From Flavobacterium sp. I3-2 (GTDB taxonomy: Bacteria > Bacteroidota > Bacteroidia > Flavobacteriales > Flavobacteriaceae), in assembly GCF_013389595.1 (NCBI RefSeq), contig NZ_CP058306.1, positions 1,922,001 to 1,986,000 on the forward strand: a stretch of DNA of 64,000 nucleotides, given 5' to 3'. The position numbers and the translations under genes are program-made. The notes below the pieces were generated by a model, which was not told where the DNA came from, did not search any database, and saw only the letters and a program-made list of their open reading frames with translations. This document shows positions 41,334-51,110 of this stretch, piece after piece (within the stretch, counting starts at the first letter, position 1; each line of letters starts with the position of its first letter).

Positions 41334-41687
41334 TTAATTCAATTTTGAATCTGATATTATCTTGTTGAAAAAGGTTTTACTCATTTCGTCAAAAGCCGTG
41401 TTTTGAAGTAGTTGTAAAGATTTTTTTGCCATTTCTTGATATTCATCTTCGGTTATCTGACCTTCAAAAAAAGTGTTGTAAAAGTTTTTTACGATTCCAA
41501 AAACTCCATTGATTTCATGCTTTTCGATGTTTTTATTTTTAGTGTAAATTACACGCATAAAATTAGCCGAAACATAAGCTGCGATTTCTAAAGCATCGTT
41601 TATTGAAATGGTTTCGTTTTTGGTTTTAAGATTTAAAAAAGTTTGTAAATCTAAAGCTATTAAATCTTCTATGTTTTGAGATTTCAT
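41334..41687 (-). CDS. Small helical protein of unknown function
   Basis: 117 residues, hydrophilic and predicted all-helical, without signal peptide or cysteine. No family recognised. Long frame, ATG start and typical codon use support a real gene. It lies just downstream of the terminator of the FKBP-like lipoprotein gene. Confidence 0.68.
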   Translation of the reverse strand: MKSQNIEDLIALDLQTFLNLKTKNETISINDALEIAAYVSANFMRVIYTKNKNIEKHEINGVFGIVKNFYNTFFEGQITEDEYQEMAKKSLQLLQNTAFDEMSKTFFNKIISDSKLN

Positions 41688-41701
41688 TTTGTTTTGAATT
41701 T

Positions 41702-41728
41702 AAAAAACCTGCTATTTCTAACAGGTTT
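41702..41728 (-). terminator. Terminator after the FKBP-like lipoprotein gene
   Basis: Stem AACCTG/CAGGTT with a nine-to-ten-base loop. On the minus strand it is followed by a T6 tract, 5-30 bp past the stop at 41734. Confidence 0.75.
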
Positions 41729-41733
41729 GTATT

Positions 41734-42693
41734 TTAATGACAATTTTTGTCTAAATGTTTTTTAACTGTTCCGTTATCACAATTCGGAATATCTTCGAAA
41801 TCATAAAGTTTTGATATCATTACGCCACCTTCTTCAATTTCGTAAGTAATTTCTTCTCTTGTTGTGTAACCATCTCCGTCATCATCTAAATCTAAGAAAT
41901 TAGGTGTTCCGTCGTTGTCTGTGTCATCATCCCAATAATCTCCATTACCGTTTACATCTTCATAAATAGATAATAAACCGTCATTATCATGATCAGCATG
42001 AACTCTACTTACTAAAGTAATGTCAAAAATAATTGGAGAATATCCAGGAATGTTTGTTTGGGCTGAATTGAAATACCCTAAACCAGAAGGAATAAATACA
42101 ATTACTCTTCCTGGATTGTTGTATTGTAAAGTTCCATCAGGATTTTCAGTAATCGATGTAGCTGTTTTTATTTTTGTAAGTATTTGTCTGTAACCAGAAA
42201 TTACTGAAGTTGGCGTGTAGCTCGTTTCAGGAAATCCGCTCCAAAAACCAGTGTCATTTTTATCAAAAATATTGTGATTTAATGTAAAACCAGTATATTT
42301 TGTGAAAACGTTATCAATCGTTATTGGACTATCTCCACCACCTTCATTAATTACAAGGTAGTATAATTTATATGTTACAGGGTCGTTAATTAAACCATCG
42401 ACTTTATTTGTTGTTCTTGAGTCATTTTTGATTTCAATGTATTGTAATGGATATAAAGTTTGATTCCAAATTGTATTCGGATTTCCTTCTGCAATTGAAT
42501 CAAAAGTTACATTGTTTTCATTTTCAACTGTTATAGATGTACTTTTTAAGAAAGCTTCAATATTAGAAATGTTTTCGTTATAAACTTCTTGGCGTTCTCT
42601 AACAGGTATAACCTCTACGTCATCATCTTTTTTACAACTCCACAAACTGATAGTCAATGCTGCGATACATGTATATTTTAAAAATATCTTCAT
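41734..42693 (-). CDS. FKBP-like lipoprotein with Asp-rich calcium-binding segment
   Basis: 319 residues with a lipoprotein signal (lipobox ISLWSC, Cys20). The middle (about 95-225) resembles an FKBP-type prolyl isomerase domain of the flavobacterial kind (VTYKLYYLVINEGGG, SGYRQILTKIKTAT, VIVFIPSGLGYFNSAQTNIPGYSPIIFDITLV). Many active-site aromatics are hard to place, so catalysis is uncertain. It is followed by thrombospondin-type-3-like Asp-rich loops (DHDNDGLLSIYEDVNGNGD, DTDNDGTPNFLDLDDDGDG), likely Ca2+-binding. An outer-envelope lipoprotein, perhaps a folding factor for exported proteins. Confidence 0.85.
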   Translation of the reverse strand: MKIFLKYTCIAALTISLWSCKKDDDVEVIPVRERQEVYNENISNIEAFLKSTSITVENENNVTFDSIAEGNPNTIWNQTLYPLQYIEIKNDSRTTNKVDGLINDPVTYKLYYLVINEGGGDSPITIDNVFTKYTGFTLNHNIFDKNDTGFWSGFPETSYTPTSVISGYRQILTKIKTATSITENPDGTLQYNNPGRVIVFIPSGLGYFNSAQTNIPGYSPIIFDITLVSRVHADHDNDGLLSIYEDVNGNGDYWDDDTDNDGTPNFLDLDDDGDGYTTREEITYEIEEGGVMISKLYDFEDIPNCDNGTVKKHLDKNCH

Positions 42694-42705
42694 TTTTCAA
42701 TTTTT

Positions 42706-42740
42706 TTGATGGTGCAAGATACAATTTTCATTTATTTTTG
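42706..42740 (+). promoter_or_regulatory. Probable promoter of the S4-TPMT-phosphoribosyltransferase genes
   Basis: TTG at 42706-42708 and an exact TATTTTTG (TAnnTTTG) at 42733-42740 with a 24-bp spacer, longer than the usual 19-20. It lies 33 bp upstream of the ATG at 42773. Confidence 0.42.
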
Positions 42741-42772
42741 TTTCATATTTAACCCAATTTTATAAATTAAAA

Positions 42773-43162
42773 ATGCGAGTAGATAAATATTTGTGGTGCA
42801 TACGTTATTATAAAACAAGAAGTATTGCGACAGAAGCTGTAAAAAAGGGACATGTTACGGTCAATGGACAACAAGCAAAGGCATCTCGAGACGTTTTTGC
42901 AGGAGATAAAATCACGTTACGTAAAGATCAAATAAATTATGTGATTTCTGTTTTAGGAATTCCAGATAATCGAGTAGGAGCAAAGTTGGTCGATATGTAT
43001 CGTAAAGACGAAACTCCAGCTGAAGCTTTTGAACATTTAGAAATGCTTAAACTTGCAAAAGAACATTATCGCGCAAAAGGTGAAGGTCGTCCTACTAAAA
43101 AAGACCGTAGAGATATTGATGACTATTTATTAGACGACGAAGATGAAGCAGATATTGGATAA
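42773..43162 (+). CDS. S4-domain RNA-binding protein (Hsp15-like)
   Basis: 129 residues. The N-terminal S4 domain (MRVDKYLWCIRYYKTRSIATEAVKKGHVTVNGQQAK) is followed by the Hsp15-like extension and a charged C-terminus (GEGRPTKKDRRDIDDYLL, then acidic). Hsp15 binds free 50S subunits carrying nascent chains. Its 3' end overlaps the methyltransferase gene by 20 bp, indicating translational coupling. Confidence 0.92.
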   Translation: MRVDKYLWCIRYYKTRSIATEAVKKGHVTVNGQQAKASRDVFAGDKITLRKDQINYVISVLGIPDNRVGAKLVDMYRKDETPAEAFEHLEMLKLAKEHYRAKGEGRPTKKDRRDIDDYLLDDEDEADIG

Positions 43163-43730
43163 AGAATATTGGAAAAAAAGATATGTAGCAAATGAAATAG
43201 GATGGGATGCGGGAGCTGTTACAACTCCAATTAAAGAGTATGTGGATCAGTTAGAAAATAAAGATTTAAAAATTTTAATTCCAGGTGCAGGAAACGCGCA
43301 CGAAGCGGAATACTTGTGGAAGCAAGGTTTTAAAAATGTTTATGTGCTTGATTTTGTTCAAGAGCCTTTGAGTAACTTAAAAACTAGAATCGTTGATTTT
43401 CCTGAGAAACAATTAATCTTAGGAGATTTTTTTGAATTAAATGACTCGTTTGATTTGATTTTAGAACAAACTTTTTTTTGTGCTTTAAATCCAGATTTGC
43501 GTACTGAATATGTACAACAGATGTATCGTTTATTAAAAAAGAATGGAAAATTAGCTGGTGTTCTATTTGATTTTCCTTTAACTGAACAAGGACCGCCTTT
43601 TGGAGGCGATTTCGAAAGTTATTTTTCTTTATTTAATCCTATATTTGCAATAAAGAAATTAGAACTTTGCTATAATTCAATTAAGCCTCGTGCCCAAAAA
43701 GAATTGTTTGTATTATTAGAAAAATTATAA
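43143..43730 (+). CDS. TPMT-family SAM-dependent methyltransferase
   Basis: 195 residues. It shows the thiopurine-methyltransferase pattern: YWKKRYVANEIGWDAGAVTTPIKEY, the SAM loop ILIPGAGNAHEAEYLW, ILGDFFELNDSFDLILEQTFFCALNP, and YVQQMYRLLKKNGKLAGVLFDFP. TPMT-like enzymes methylate thiols, sulfide, selenium or tellurium compounds; halides are another possibility. It overlaps the S4 gene and is 1 bp from the phosphoribosyltransferase gene, so the three form one unit. Confidence 0.9.
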   Translation: MKQILDKEYWKKRYVANEIGWDAGAVTTPIKEYVDQLENKDLKILIPGAGNAHEAEYLWKQGFKNVYVLDFVQEPLSNLKTRIVDFPEKQLILGDFFELNDSFDLILEQTFFCALNPDLRTEYVQQMYRLLKKNGKLAGVLFDFPLTEQGPPFGGDFESYFSLFNPIFAIKKLELCYNSIKPRAQKELFVLLEKL

Positions 43731-43731
43731 A

Positions 43732-44229
43732 ATGGATAAAAATATTATTTTAAATCAAGAACAGATTAAGCATATTACCAAACGAATTGCTTATCAGATT
43801 TACGAAACCTTTTCTGACGAAAACGAAATTGTAATTGCTGGAATAGCAAATAGCGGTTTTGTGTTTTCTCAAAAAATTGCAAAGGTTTTAGAAGAGATTT
43901 CGGATATTAAAGTGTTAAGTTGCGAAGTGCAGGTTAATAAGCAAAATCCAATTGAACCCATAATGACTTCAATCAGCGAGCAAGAATATGCAAATAAAGC
44001 GGTTGTTCTTGTTGATGATGTGATGAATTCAGGTGCGACATTAATTTACGGAGTTCGTCATTTTTTGAATGTTCCTATTAAAAAATTTAAAACGGCTGTG
44101 TTGGTAGATCGTAATCATAAGAATTATCCGGTTAAAGCAGATTTTAAAGGAATTTCTTTATCAACATCTTCAAAAGAACACATACAAGTAGTTTTTAATC
44201 AAAACGAAGAATACGCTTATTTAAGTTAA
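43732..44229 (+). CDS. Phosphoribosyltransferase (PyrR-like)
   Basis: 165-residue type I phosphoribosyltransferase fold: helical start LNQEQIKHITKRIAYQIYE, AGIANSGFVFSQKIAKVLEE (pyrophosphate loop region), and the PRPP loop VVLVDDVMNSGATL. Similar proteins are annotated as PyrR or generic PRTases. There is no pyrimidine operon here to support attenuation, so the substrate is open. Its last codons form half of a terminator shared with aroK. Confidence 0.9.
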   Translation: MDKNIILNQEQIKHITKRIAYQIYETFSDENEIVIAGIANSGFVFSQKIAKVLEEISDIKVLSCEVQVNKQNPIEPIMTSISEQEYANKAVVLVDDVMNSGATLIYGVRHFLNVPIKKFKTAVLVDRNHKNYPVKADFKGISLSTSSKEHIQVVFNQNEEYAYLS

Positions 44230-44240
44230 ATAAGCGTATT
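44210..44240. terminator. Bidirectional terminator inside overlapping 3' ends
   Basis: A perfect 15-bp inverted repeat centred on G44225, with arms 44210-44224 and 44226-44240 and A/T flanks on both sides. It lies wholly within the last codons of the phosphoribosyltransferase gene and of convergent aroK. Confidence 0.82.
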
Positions 44241-44744
44241 TTTTATTTCAAGAGTAATTTCTTCAATTGATTTGTTATCGGTTTTGATTTTATGTTTGGC
44301 TTTGTTGTAAAAATAACTTCTGTCAAAAAGATGTTTTGCAATAAATGTTTCCAAATCATCTTCAGTGTTATTTAAAAGCGGACGATTATCAATTTCGGTT
44401 TTTAGCCTATTTGAAAGTGTTTTTATCGACGTATTTAAATAAAATGACTCTATATTATCTTTTTCAAAATGTAAGTGGTTATTCGCGTAACAAGGCGTTC
44501 CTCCGCCTAAACTAATAATCATTTCTTGATTTAAATTTAATAATTCATTTAAATATTGATGTTCTAATTTTCGAAAATAAATTTCACCTTTTGTTTCGAA
44601 GATATTTTTAATTGATTTTTGCTGCTTTTCTTCGATATATTCATCCAAATCGACAAATGGGATTTCTGTTTTTTCTGAGAGAAAACGTCCAACTATAGAT
44701 TTTCCGGATCCCATATAACCAAGAATAATAATTTTTTTATTCAT
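44226..44744 (-). CDS. aroK: Shikimate kinase
   Basis: 172 residues; phosphorylates shikimate in aromatic amino-acid synthesis. Walker A GYMGSGKS (about 9-16), the shikimate-binding Asp in FVDLDEYIE, the Arg in YFRKLE, GGGTPC (Walker B/adenine region), and the lid Arg in DNRPLL are all visible. Convergent with the phosphoribosyltransferase gene; the two stop regions overlap by 4 bp. Confidence 0.96.
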   Translation of the reverse strand: MNKKIIILGYMGSGKSIVGRFLSEKTEIPFVDLDEYIEEKQQKSIKNIFETKGEIYFRKLEHQYLNELLNLNQEMIISLGGGTPCYANNHLHFEKDNIESFYLNTSIKTLSNRLKTEIDNRPLLNNTEDDLETFIAKHLFDRSYFYNKAKHKIKTDNKSIEEITLEIKNTLI

Positions 44745-44814
44745 AATAAATGTTTGTAAACGAACTGTTTAAAAAAAGGGTGAAAATTTTACCGCAAATT
44801 TAATAGAATTTATC

Positions 44815-44844
44815 TTGGAATATAAAAAAAGTGCCCTATATTTG
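44815..44844 (+). promoter_or_regulatory. Promoter of the tRNA-Lys array
   Basis: TTG at 44815-44817, a 19-bp spacer, then TATATTTG at 44837-44844 followed by C. This is an exact fit to the Bacteroidota consensus TTG-N19-TAnnTTTG, 27 bp before the first tRNA. Confidence 0.88.
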
Positions 44845-44871
44845 CACCCGCATTCAGGAAGTTAAATGCAT

Positions 44872-44944
44872 GACTCGATAGCTCAGTTGGTAGAGCACAA
44901 CACTTTTAATGTTGGGGTCCTGGGTTCGAGCCCCAGTCGGGTCA
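44872..44944 (+). tRNA. tRNA-Lys (UUU), copy 1
   Basis: 73-nt cloverleaf. Acceptor GACTCGA/TCGGGTC, D-arm AGCTCAGTTGGTAGAGCA, anticodon loop CTTTTAA (anticodon TTT), T-loop TTCGAGC, discriminator A. No encoded CCA. Confidence 0.98.
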
Positions 44945-44984
44945 CAAATACATATTGAAAATACCATAAACTTTTATAGTTTTA

Positions 44985-45057
44985 GACTCGATAGCTCAGT
45001 TGGTAGAGCACAACACTTTTAATGTTGGGGTCCTGGGTTCGAGCCCCAGTCGGGTCA
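44985..45057 (+). tRNA. tRNA-Lys (UUU), copy 2
   Basis: Identical over 73 nt to copy 1. The 40-bp spacer before it contains the small inverted repeat AAACT/AGTTT. Confidence 0.98.
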
Positions 45058-45098
45058 CAAATTACATATTGAAAATACCATAAACTTTTATAGTTTTA

Positions 45099-45171
45099 GA
45101 CTCGATAGCTCAGTTGGTAGAGCACAACACTTTTAATGTTGGGGTCCTGGGTTCGAGCCCCAGTCGGGTCA
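45099..45171 (+). tRNA. tRNA-Lys (UUU), copy 3
   Basis: Identical to copy 1. Its preceding spacer matches the previous one except for one added T (41 bp). Confidence 0.98.
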
Positions 45172-45212
45172 CAAATTACATATTGAAAATACCATAAACT
45201 TTTATAGTTTTA

Positions 45213-45285
45213 GACTCGATAGCTCAGTTGGTAGAGCACAACACTTTTAATGTTGGGGTCCTGGGTTCGAGCCCCAGTCGGGTCA
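45213..45285 (+). tRNA. tRNA-Lys (UUU), copy 4
   Basis: Identical to copy 1; preceded by the 41-bp spacer form. Confidence 0.98.
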
Positions 45286-45325
45286 CAAATACATATTGAA
45301 AATACCATAAACTTTTATAGTTTTA

Positions 45326-45398
45326 GACTCGATAGCTCAGTTGGTAGAGCACAACACTTTTAATGTTGGGGTCCTGGGTTCGAGCCCCAGTCGGGTCA
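45326..45398 (+). tRNA. tRNA-Lys (UUU), copy 5
   Basis: Identical to copy 1; preceded by the 40-bp spacer form. Last member of the tight array, followed by a terminator. Confidence 0.98.
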
Positions 45399-45404
45399 CT
45401 TGAT

Positions 45405-45431
45405 TAACCACTCACTTTAGGGTGGTTTTTT
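45405..45431 (+). terminator. Terminator of the five-tRNA array
   Basis: Stem AACCAC/GTGGTT followed by T6, directly after tRNA copy 5. Confidence 0.78.
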
Positions 45432-45496
45432 AATTACAGTTGAGTTTTAATTACTTTTTTATTGTACGTATTTAACTTTTTTAAGAAGATAATTAA

Positions 45497-45527
45497 TTGG
45501 TAGATTAAATTTTATTTTTTAATTTTG
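45497..45527 (+). promoter_or_regulatory. Promoter of the sixth tRNA-Lys
   Basis: TTG at 45497-45499, a 20-bp spacer, and TAATTTTG at 45520-45527 followed by C. A full consensus match 42 bp upstream of the tRNA. Confidence 0.82.
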
Positions 45528-45568
45528 CCACAGAAATAAAGGGAATCTATATGATTTCTCTGATTTTA

Positions 45569-45641
45569 GACTCGATAGCTCAGTTGGTAGAGCACAACAC
45601 TTTTAATGTTGGGGTCCTGGGTTCGAGCCCCAGTCGGGTCA
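45569..45641 (+). tRNA. tRNA-Lys (UUU), copy 6
   Basis: Identical to copies 1-5, but set 170 bp apart with its own promoter and terminator. Only the TTTTAG just before the gene is shared with the array spacers. Confidence 0.98.
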
Positions 45642-45680
45642 CAAAAAAAACTGTTTCAGTGATGAATCAGTTTTTTTTGT
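45641..45680 (+). terminator. Terminator after tRNA-Lys copy 6
   Basis: 13-bp stem (45641-45653 with 45668-45680) ending in eight T. It begins at the discriminator base of the tRNA. Confidence 0.82.
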
Positions 45681-45724
45681 GCTTAAATTTTTATACTTCA
45701 TTATAAATACTTCGTTAATATTAA

Positions 45725-45877
45725 TTAAGTGTTGAATTTATTGCATTCTGTTTATTTCTTCCGAACTACCAAATTGAAACAATTGAACGAAATCGTATCT
45801 TTATTTAAGATAAAATTATTTCAATAGAAGATGCCTATAAAAGTAAATTTAATGATTGGGTGAAATATTTTATGTAA
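45725..45877 (+). pseudogene. Possible decayed gene fragment
   Basis: One reading frame of 51 codons, interrupted only by a TAA at 45806-45808. Its halves read LPNYQIETIERNRIFI and DKIISIEDAYKSKFNDWVKY. Composition is protein-like, but the stretches are short enough to arise by chance in AT-rich DNA. The ER..IF.DKI pattern vaguely recalls AbiEii-type nucleotidyltransferases; this is a weak impression. Confidence 0.25.
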
Positions 45878-45903
45878 TATTTTCTACGTTATATATAGAT
45901 AAA

Positions 45904-45930
45904 GAAGCTCCGTTTTTAGCAGAGCTTTTA
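45904..45930. terminator. Hairpin after the OLD-type gene
   Basis: Stem AAGCTC/GAGCTT (45905-45910 with 45922-45927). The T-rich tract is better on the plus strand, but the hairpin also lies just past the minus-strand OLD-type gene. Confidence 0.55.
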
Positions 45931-45935
45931 CTTTT

Positions 45936-47873
45936 TTAAACTTTATGTTTTATTATGAAATTATAGATAGCTTTAGTTAAAGAAGCTATTTCAGTCGATT
46001 TATTATAAACGTTCCAAGGAATTTCTTTGTTAAGAATGAATTCGCTTAATTCACGTTTGTATACAAAAGTCCCATGCGTTTGTGTTACTTTATTAGTTTT
46101 ATAAACAGATTGATTAATGATGAAATCATTACCGATTTTATTGACTTCCTTTCTTAAATCATCAAGAAATTTACCAATATATTCTTTCTTATATTTTGAA
46201 GGTTTTATTTTTTGTAAAGCTTCAGTGATTGTGCTTATAATTTCTACGTCATGGCTATCTAACAGTTTTTTATTGCAATAAAACGGAATCGCCTTAATCC
46301 AAATCTCATCCGTTAATATGTTTTCTATTTCTCTGATATCTTCAATAATATAAGTTTCTATATTAGTATTTTCATTTAAGTTGTTTAAACGTGTTTGTTT
46401 TGCACTTTCTTCAGTTGCATTATCAGAATCGGCTAAAAGAAAAATATTGTTATTTAAAGCTAAAGCGTTTATGTTGCTTTTTATCTCTGATTCTTCTTCT
46501 GGATTTAATTGTTCAAATAGATAATGCTCAATGTTAGAACCAGCATATTCAAAGAAAGCAAAATCAATATCTTCTTTTAATAATTTAGCATTATTACTTG
46601 GGTCATTTATATAAGAATTTAAAAAGGCTTTAATGTAATTTCTGTCCGAAACTCCTTCTACCCAAATACTACAATTAGCTAAGAACACAGAAGAATTATT
46701 TACTCCTATTTCTTTTAGGATAGTATTGTCACCTTGATTAACATTCTTTATTTCAAATTGTTTTTCCAATTTATCACCTTTTTTTCTTGGTGAAAATGAA
46801 TAAATAGATACATTTTCTTTTTCAATACTTAAATCTAAAAAATGATTTGAATGTGTAGATATAAAATAAGTTAAGTTTTTCTTTTTCAGTACATCATTAT
46901 TACAGATTTGATTTAAAAACAAACGTTGCATTCCGGGATGCAAATTGATTTCTGGTTCGTCTATAAAAACACAAGTTTCATCATCAGCCATAAATATGGG
47001 AAACATTAAAATTATTAAAGCTTGTATGCCGTCGCCTAATTCATATAAATTTCGCTCATCTTCACCATCAATATGAATTTTGATATGATTAGAATCTGTT
47101 TTGCCTTGTTTATTTTTATCGAAATCGTATTCAGCGACAATTTCAATTTCTTTGTTATCAAAAAAATATTCACTTATAAATTTTTCAAATTCCTCAAATT
47201 TTTTACGATTGGTTTTTCCAGAATTTCTAGCATTTAATATTTCTTTATATAAATGTAAACCTGTAAAAATATTTATATTTTGTCCATCAGTTCTGAATTC
47301 GTAATTTTTTAAAATAGTTTGTTTGAAAAAATCTTCTTCTATTTTTTTTAAATTGCCATCGAATAATGAATGTGCTGTTCTTAAGGTAGGTATGAAAATT
47401 TTTTTTAAGTTTTCTTTTCTTTGAACATCAATTAGTGATTTAAATTTAGAAACAATTTCATCATACTGTGGTAAGCCAATGAATGAATTAATTTTAGATT
47501 TTAAGCCTTCTATTTGATTGCTTAATTGATTCATTTTATCATAATTTATGTTGATTAAAAATAAATCTCGTGTATAATTGAAATTGTTATGATTATATGT
47601 ATCGAAAACAAAATTTATAATGTTATTAAATTCTTTAAGATGGAAATAAAATTCATTTGACAAATACCAATATTCCATTTTTAGTAGCTCTCGAATAAAT
47701 CTACTCTTACCGCTATTATTAGTTCCGATGAAGATATTTATTTTATTTGTGTTTGGTAAATAAATTACAGAATCTTCTTCGTTATTTAAGAAATAGGTTG
47801 AAAAAGTATGTCCATTAAAATTAGATTTTTGAGAAATTAAGTGTAAATCAAGCGTGTTTTTTGTGGTATTCAT
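45936..47873 (-). CDS. OLD-family protein: AAA/ABC-type ATPase with TOPRIM nuclease domain
   Basis: 645 residues. The N-terminal ATPase has Walker A GTNNSGKS (G50-S57), a signature-like LGDGIQALIIL, Walker B CVFIDEPEINLHPG (about 304) and an H-loop ISTHSNHF. The C-terminal TOPRIM domain has the VEGVSDRNYI Glu motif (about 405) and the metal-binding LADSDN (about 481). This order defines overcoming-lysogenization-defect (OLD) nucleases, a family that includes phage P2 Old and GajA, several of which act in phage defence. No helicase, reverse transcriptase or second defence gene is adjacent, so it is a class-1-like solitary OLD. It lies between the tRNA-Lys genes and icd, a common place for acquired genes, but shows no obvious composition difference. 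Confidence 0.88.
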   Translation of the reverse strand: MNTTKNTLDLHLISQKSNFNGHTFSTYFLNNEEDSVIYLPNTNKINIFIGTNNSGKSRFIRELLKMEYWYLSNEFYFHLKEFNNIINFVFDTYNHNNFNYTRDLFLININYDKMNQLSNQIEGLKSKINSFIGLPQYDEIVSKFKSLIDVQRKENLKKIFIPTLRTAHSLFDGNLKKIEEDFFKQTILKNYEFRTDGQNINIFTGLHLYKEILNARNSGKTNRKKFEEFEKFISEYFFDNKEIEIVAEYDFDKNKQGKTDSNHIKIHIDGEDERNLYELGDGIQALIILMFPIFMADDETCVFIDEPEINLHPGMQRLFLNQICNNDVLKKKNLTYFISTHSNHFLDLSIEKENVSIYSFSPRKKGDKLEKQFEIKNVNQGDNTILKEIGVNNSSVFLANCSIWVEGVSDRNYIKAFLNSYINDPSNNAKLLKEDIDFAFFEYAGSNIEHYLFEQLNPEEESEIKSNINALALNNNIFLLADSDNATEESAKQTRLNNLNENTNIETYIIEDIREIENILTDEIWIKAIPFYCNKKLLDSHDVEIISTITEALQKIKPSKYKKEYIGKFLDDLRKEVNKIGNDFIINQSVYKTNKVTQTHGTFVYKRELSEFILNKEIPWNVYNKSTEIASLTKAIYNFIIKHKV

Positions 47874-47923
47874 TTAAATGTTTTTTACAATAATACGAAA
47901 ATTAATTTTAAAGAAAACCTATA

Positions 47924-47953
47924 AAAAAAGCTCCGTGAAAACGGAGCTTTTAA
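47924..47953 (-). terminator. Terminator of icd
   Basis: Perfect 11-bp stem AAAAGCTCCGT/ACGGAGCTTTT with loop GAAA (47926-47952), followed on the minus strand by a T tract. Confidence 0.9.
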
Positions 47954-47973
47954 AATTTATAATCAGTACAATA

Positions 47974-50232
<2,259 letters not shown>

Positions 50233-50237
50233 TTAAG

Positions 50238-50245
50238 CAAAGATA
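50238..50245 (-). promoter_or_regulatory. Probable -7 box of icd
   Basis: Minus-strand TATCTTTG followed by C, an exact TAnnTTTG match, 48 bp before the ATG. The -33 element is not clear. Confidence 0.5.
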
Positions 50246-50410
50246 ATAATTTAAAACCGAATGAATATGAATTTAAAGCTTAATTCATTCTAATTTTCAA
50301 AGAATTACTAATTTGATAATTTGTTTTTTTGAATTAATTAAATTGTGAAAAAAATACTATGTTTTTAATAAAGTTAATAATATTGGAGTTAATACGTTGT
50401 TACTTAATAT

Positions 50411-50443
50411 TAAAAAAAAAGACCGAAAAATATCGGTCTTTTA
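50411..50443 (-). terminator. Terminator after the DUF1573 gene
   Basis: Stem AAGACCGA/TCGGTCTT followed on the minus strand by a T9 tract, about 25 bp past the stop at 50466. Confidence 0.9.
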
Positions 50444-50465
50444 TAATTGAAATTTTGATTCGTAA

Positions 50466-50855
50466 TTATTCTGTAATTACCTCACCTTTAATTTTTAAAG
50501 CAACAACTCCGTTGTCAACGTTTACTGCGTTAGATTCAACAGTAATAACTTTACTAATTTTTCCTGGGTTCATGTTGTATTTAACTTCAATTTTTCCAGT
50601 TTGTCCTGGCATAACAGGAGCTTCTGGTTTAGAAGGAACTGTACAACCACAAGATGATTTTGCATTAGTAATAACTAATGGTTGATCACCAGTGTTTACA
50701 AATTCAAATACACGAACTCCATTATCAGTACTTTTCTTTACGGTACCATAATCGATTGTGTTATTTTCAGCCTTAAATTTTATTTGAGGCCCTTTTTGTG
50801 CGAATGAAGCTGCTGTTACTAATAACATGGCAACTAAACCTAGAAATTTTCTCAT
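50466..50855 (-). CDS. Secreted DUF1573 protein
   Basis: 129 residues: signal peptide 1-19 (ending ASFAQ), then one DUF1573 Ig-like domain with the hallmark VFEFVNTGDQPLVITNAKSSCGCTVPSKPEAPVMPG (paired Cys in SCGC) and IEVKYNMNPGKISKVI. Such single-domain exported proteins are very common in Bacteroidota; function is unknown. Divergent from the Crp/Fnr gene. Confidence 0.93.
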   Translation of the reverse strand: MRKFLGLVAMLLVTAASFAQKGPQIKFKAENNTIDYGTVKKSTDNGVRVFEFVNTGDQPLVITNAKSSCGCTVPSKPEAPVMPGQTGKIEVKYNMNPGKISKVITVESNAVNVDNGVVALKIKGEVITE

Positions 50856-51056
50856 TTTTAAATAATCTTTAGTCTTGTAAAATTAAGTACTTTTGAAAAA
50901 CAACCAAATAGATTTGGATCTAGTTTTTCGTTTATTTTGTTAAATATTGTTAATTTTTTCAAAAAGCATGCCAAATATTACTTTGGATTTTAATGATTAA
51001 TTATTTAAACGAATTTAGAAAAGATTTAAATAAAATACAATTCATTTGTAATTTTT

Positions 51057-51099
51057 TTTTGATTGTATTTGTCTTAGGTAACTTTTGATACAATCAAAA
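51057..51099. repeat. 12-bp inverted repeat upstream of the regulator promoter
   Basis: TTTTGATTGTAT at 51057-51068 and its complement ATACAATCAAAA at 51088-51099, 19 bp apart. A third TGATTGTAT occurs at 51124-51132 inside the promoter spacer. Possible binding site of a regulator. Confidence 0.55.
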
Positions 51100-51110
51100 T
51101 TGGATTTAAG

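Noticed and set aside
44872..45398. Regularly spaced direct repeats resembling a CRISPR array
   Set aside because: The 73-bp repeats fold as tRNA-Lys and the ~40-bp spacers are the same sequence each time; no cas genes are present.
45936..47873. Complete Gabija or PARIS defence system
   Set aside because: No UvrD-type helicase or second component lies nearby; ATPase and TOPRIM are in one chain, as in solitary OLD proteins.
44745..47960. Prophage or integrative element at the tRNA-Lys locus
   Set aside because: No integrase, structural gene or tRNA 3'-end duplication; the tRNA copies are all full length.
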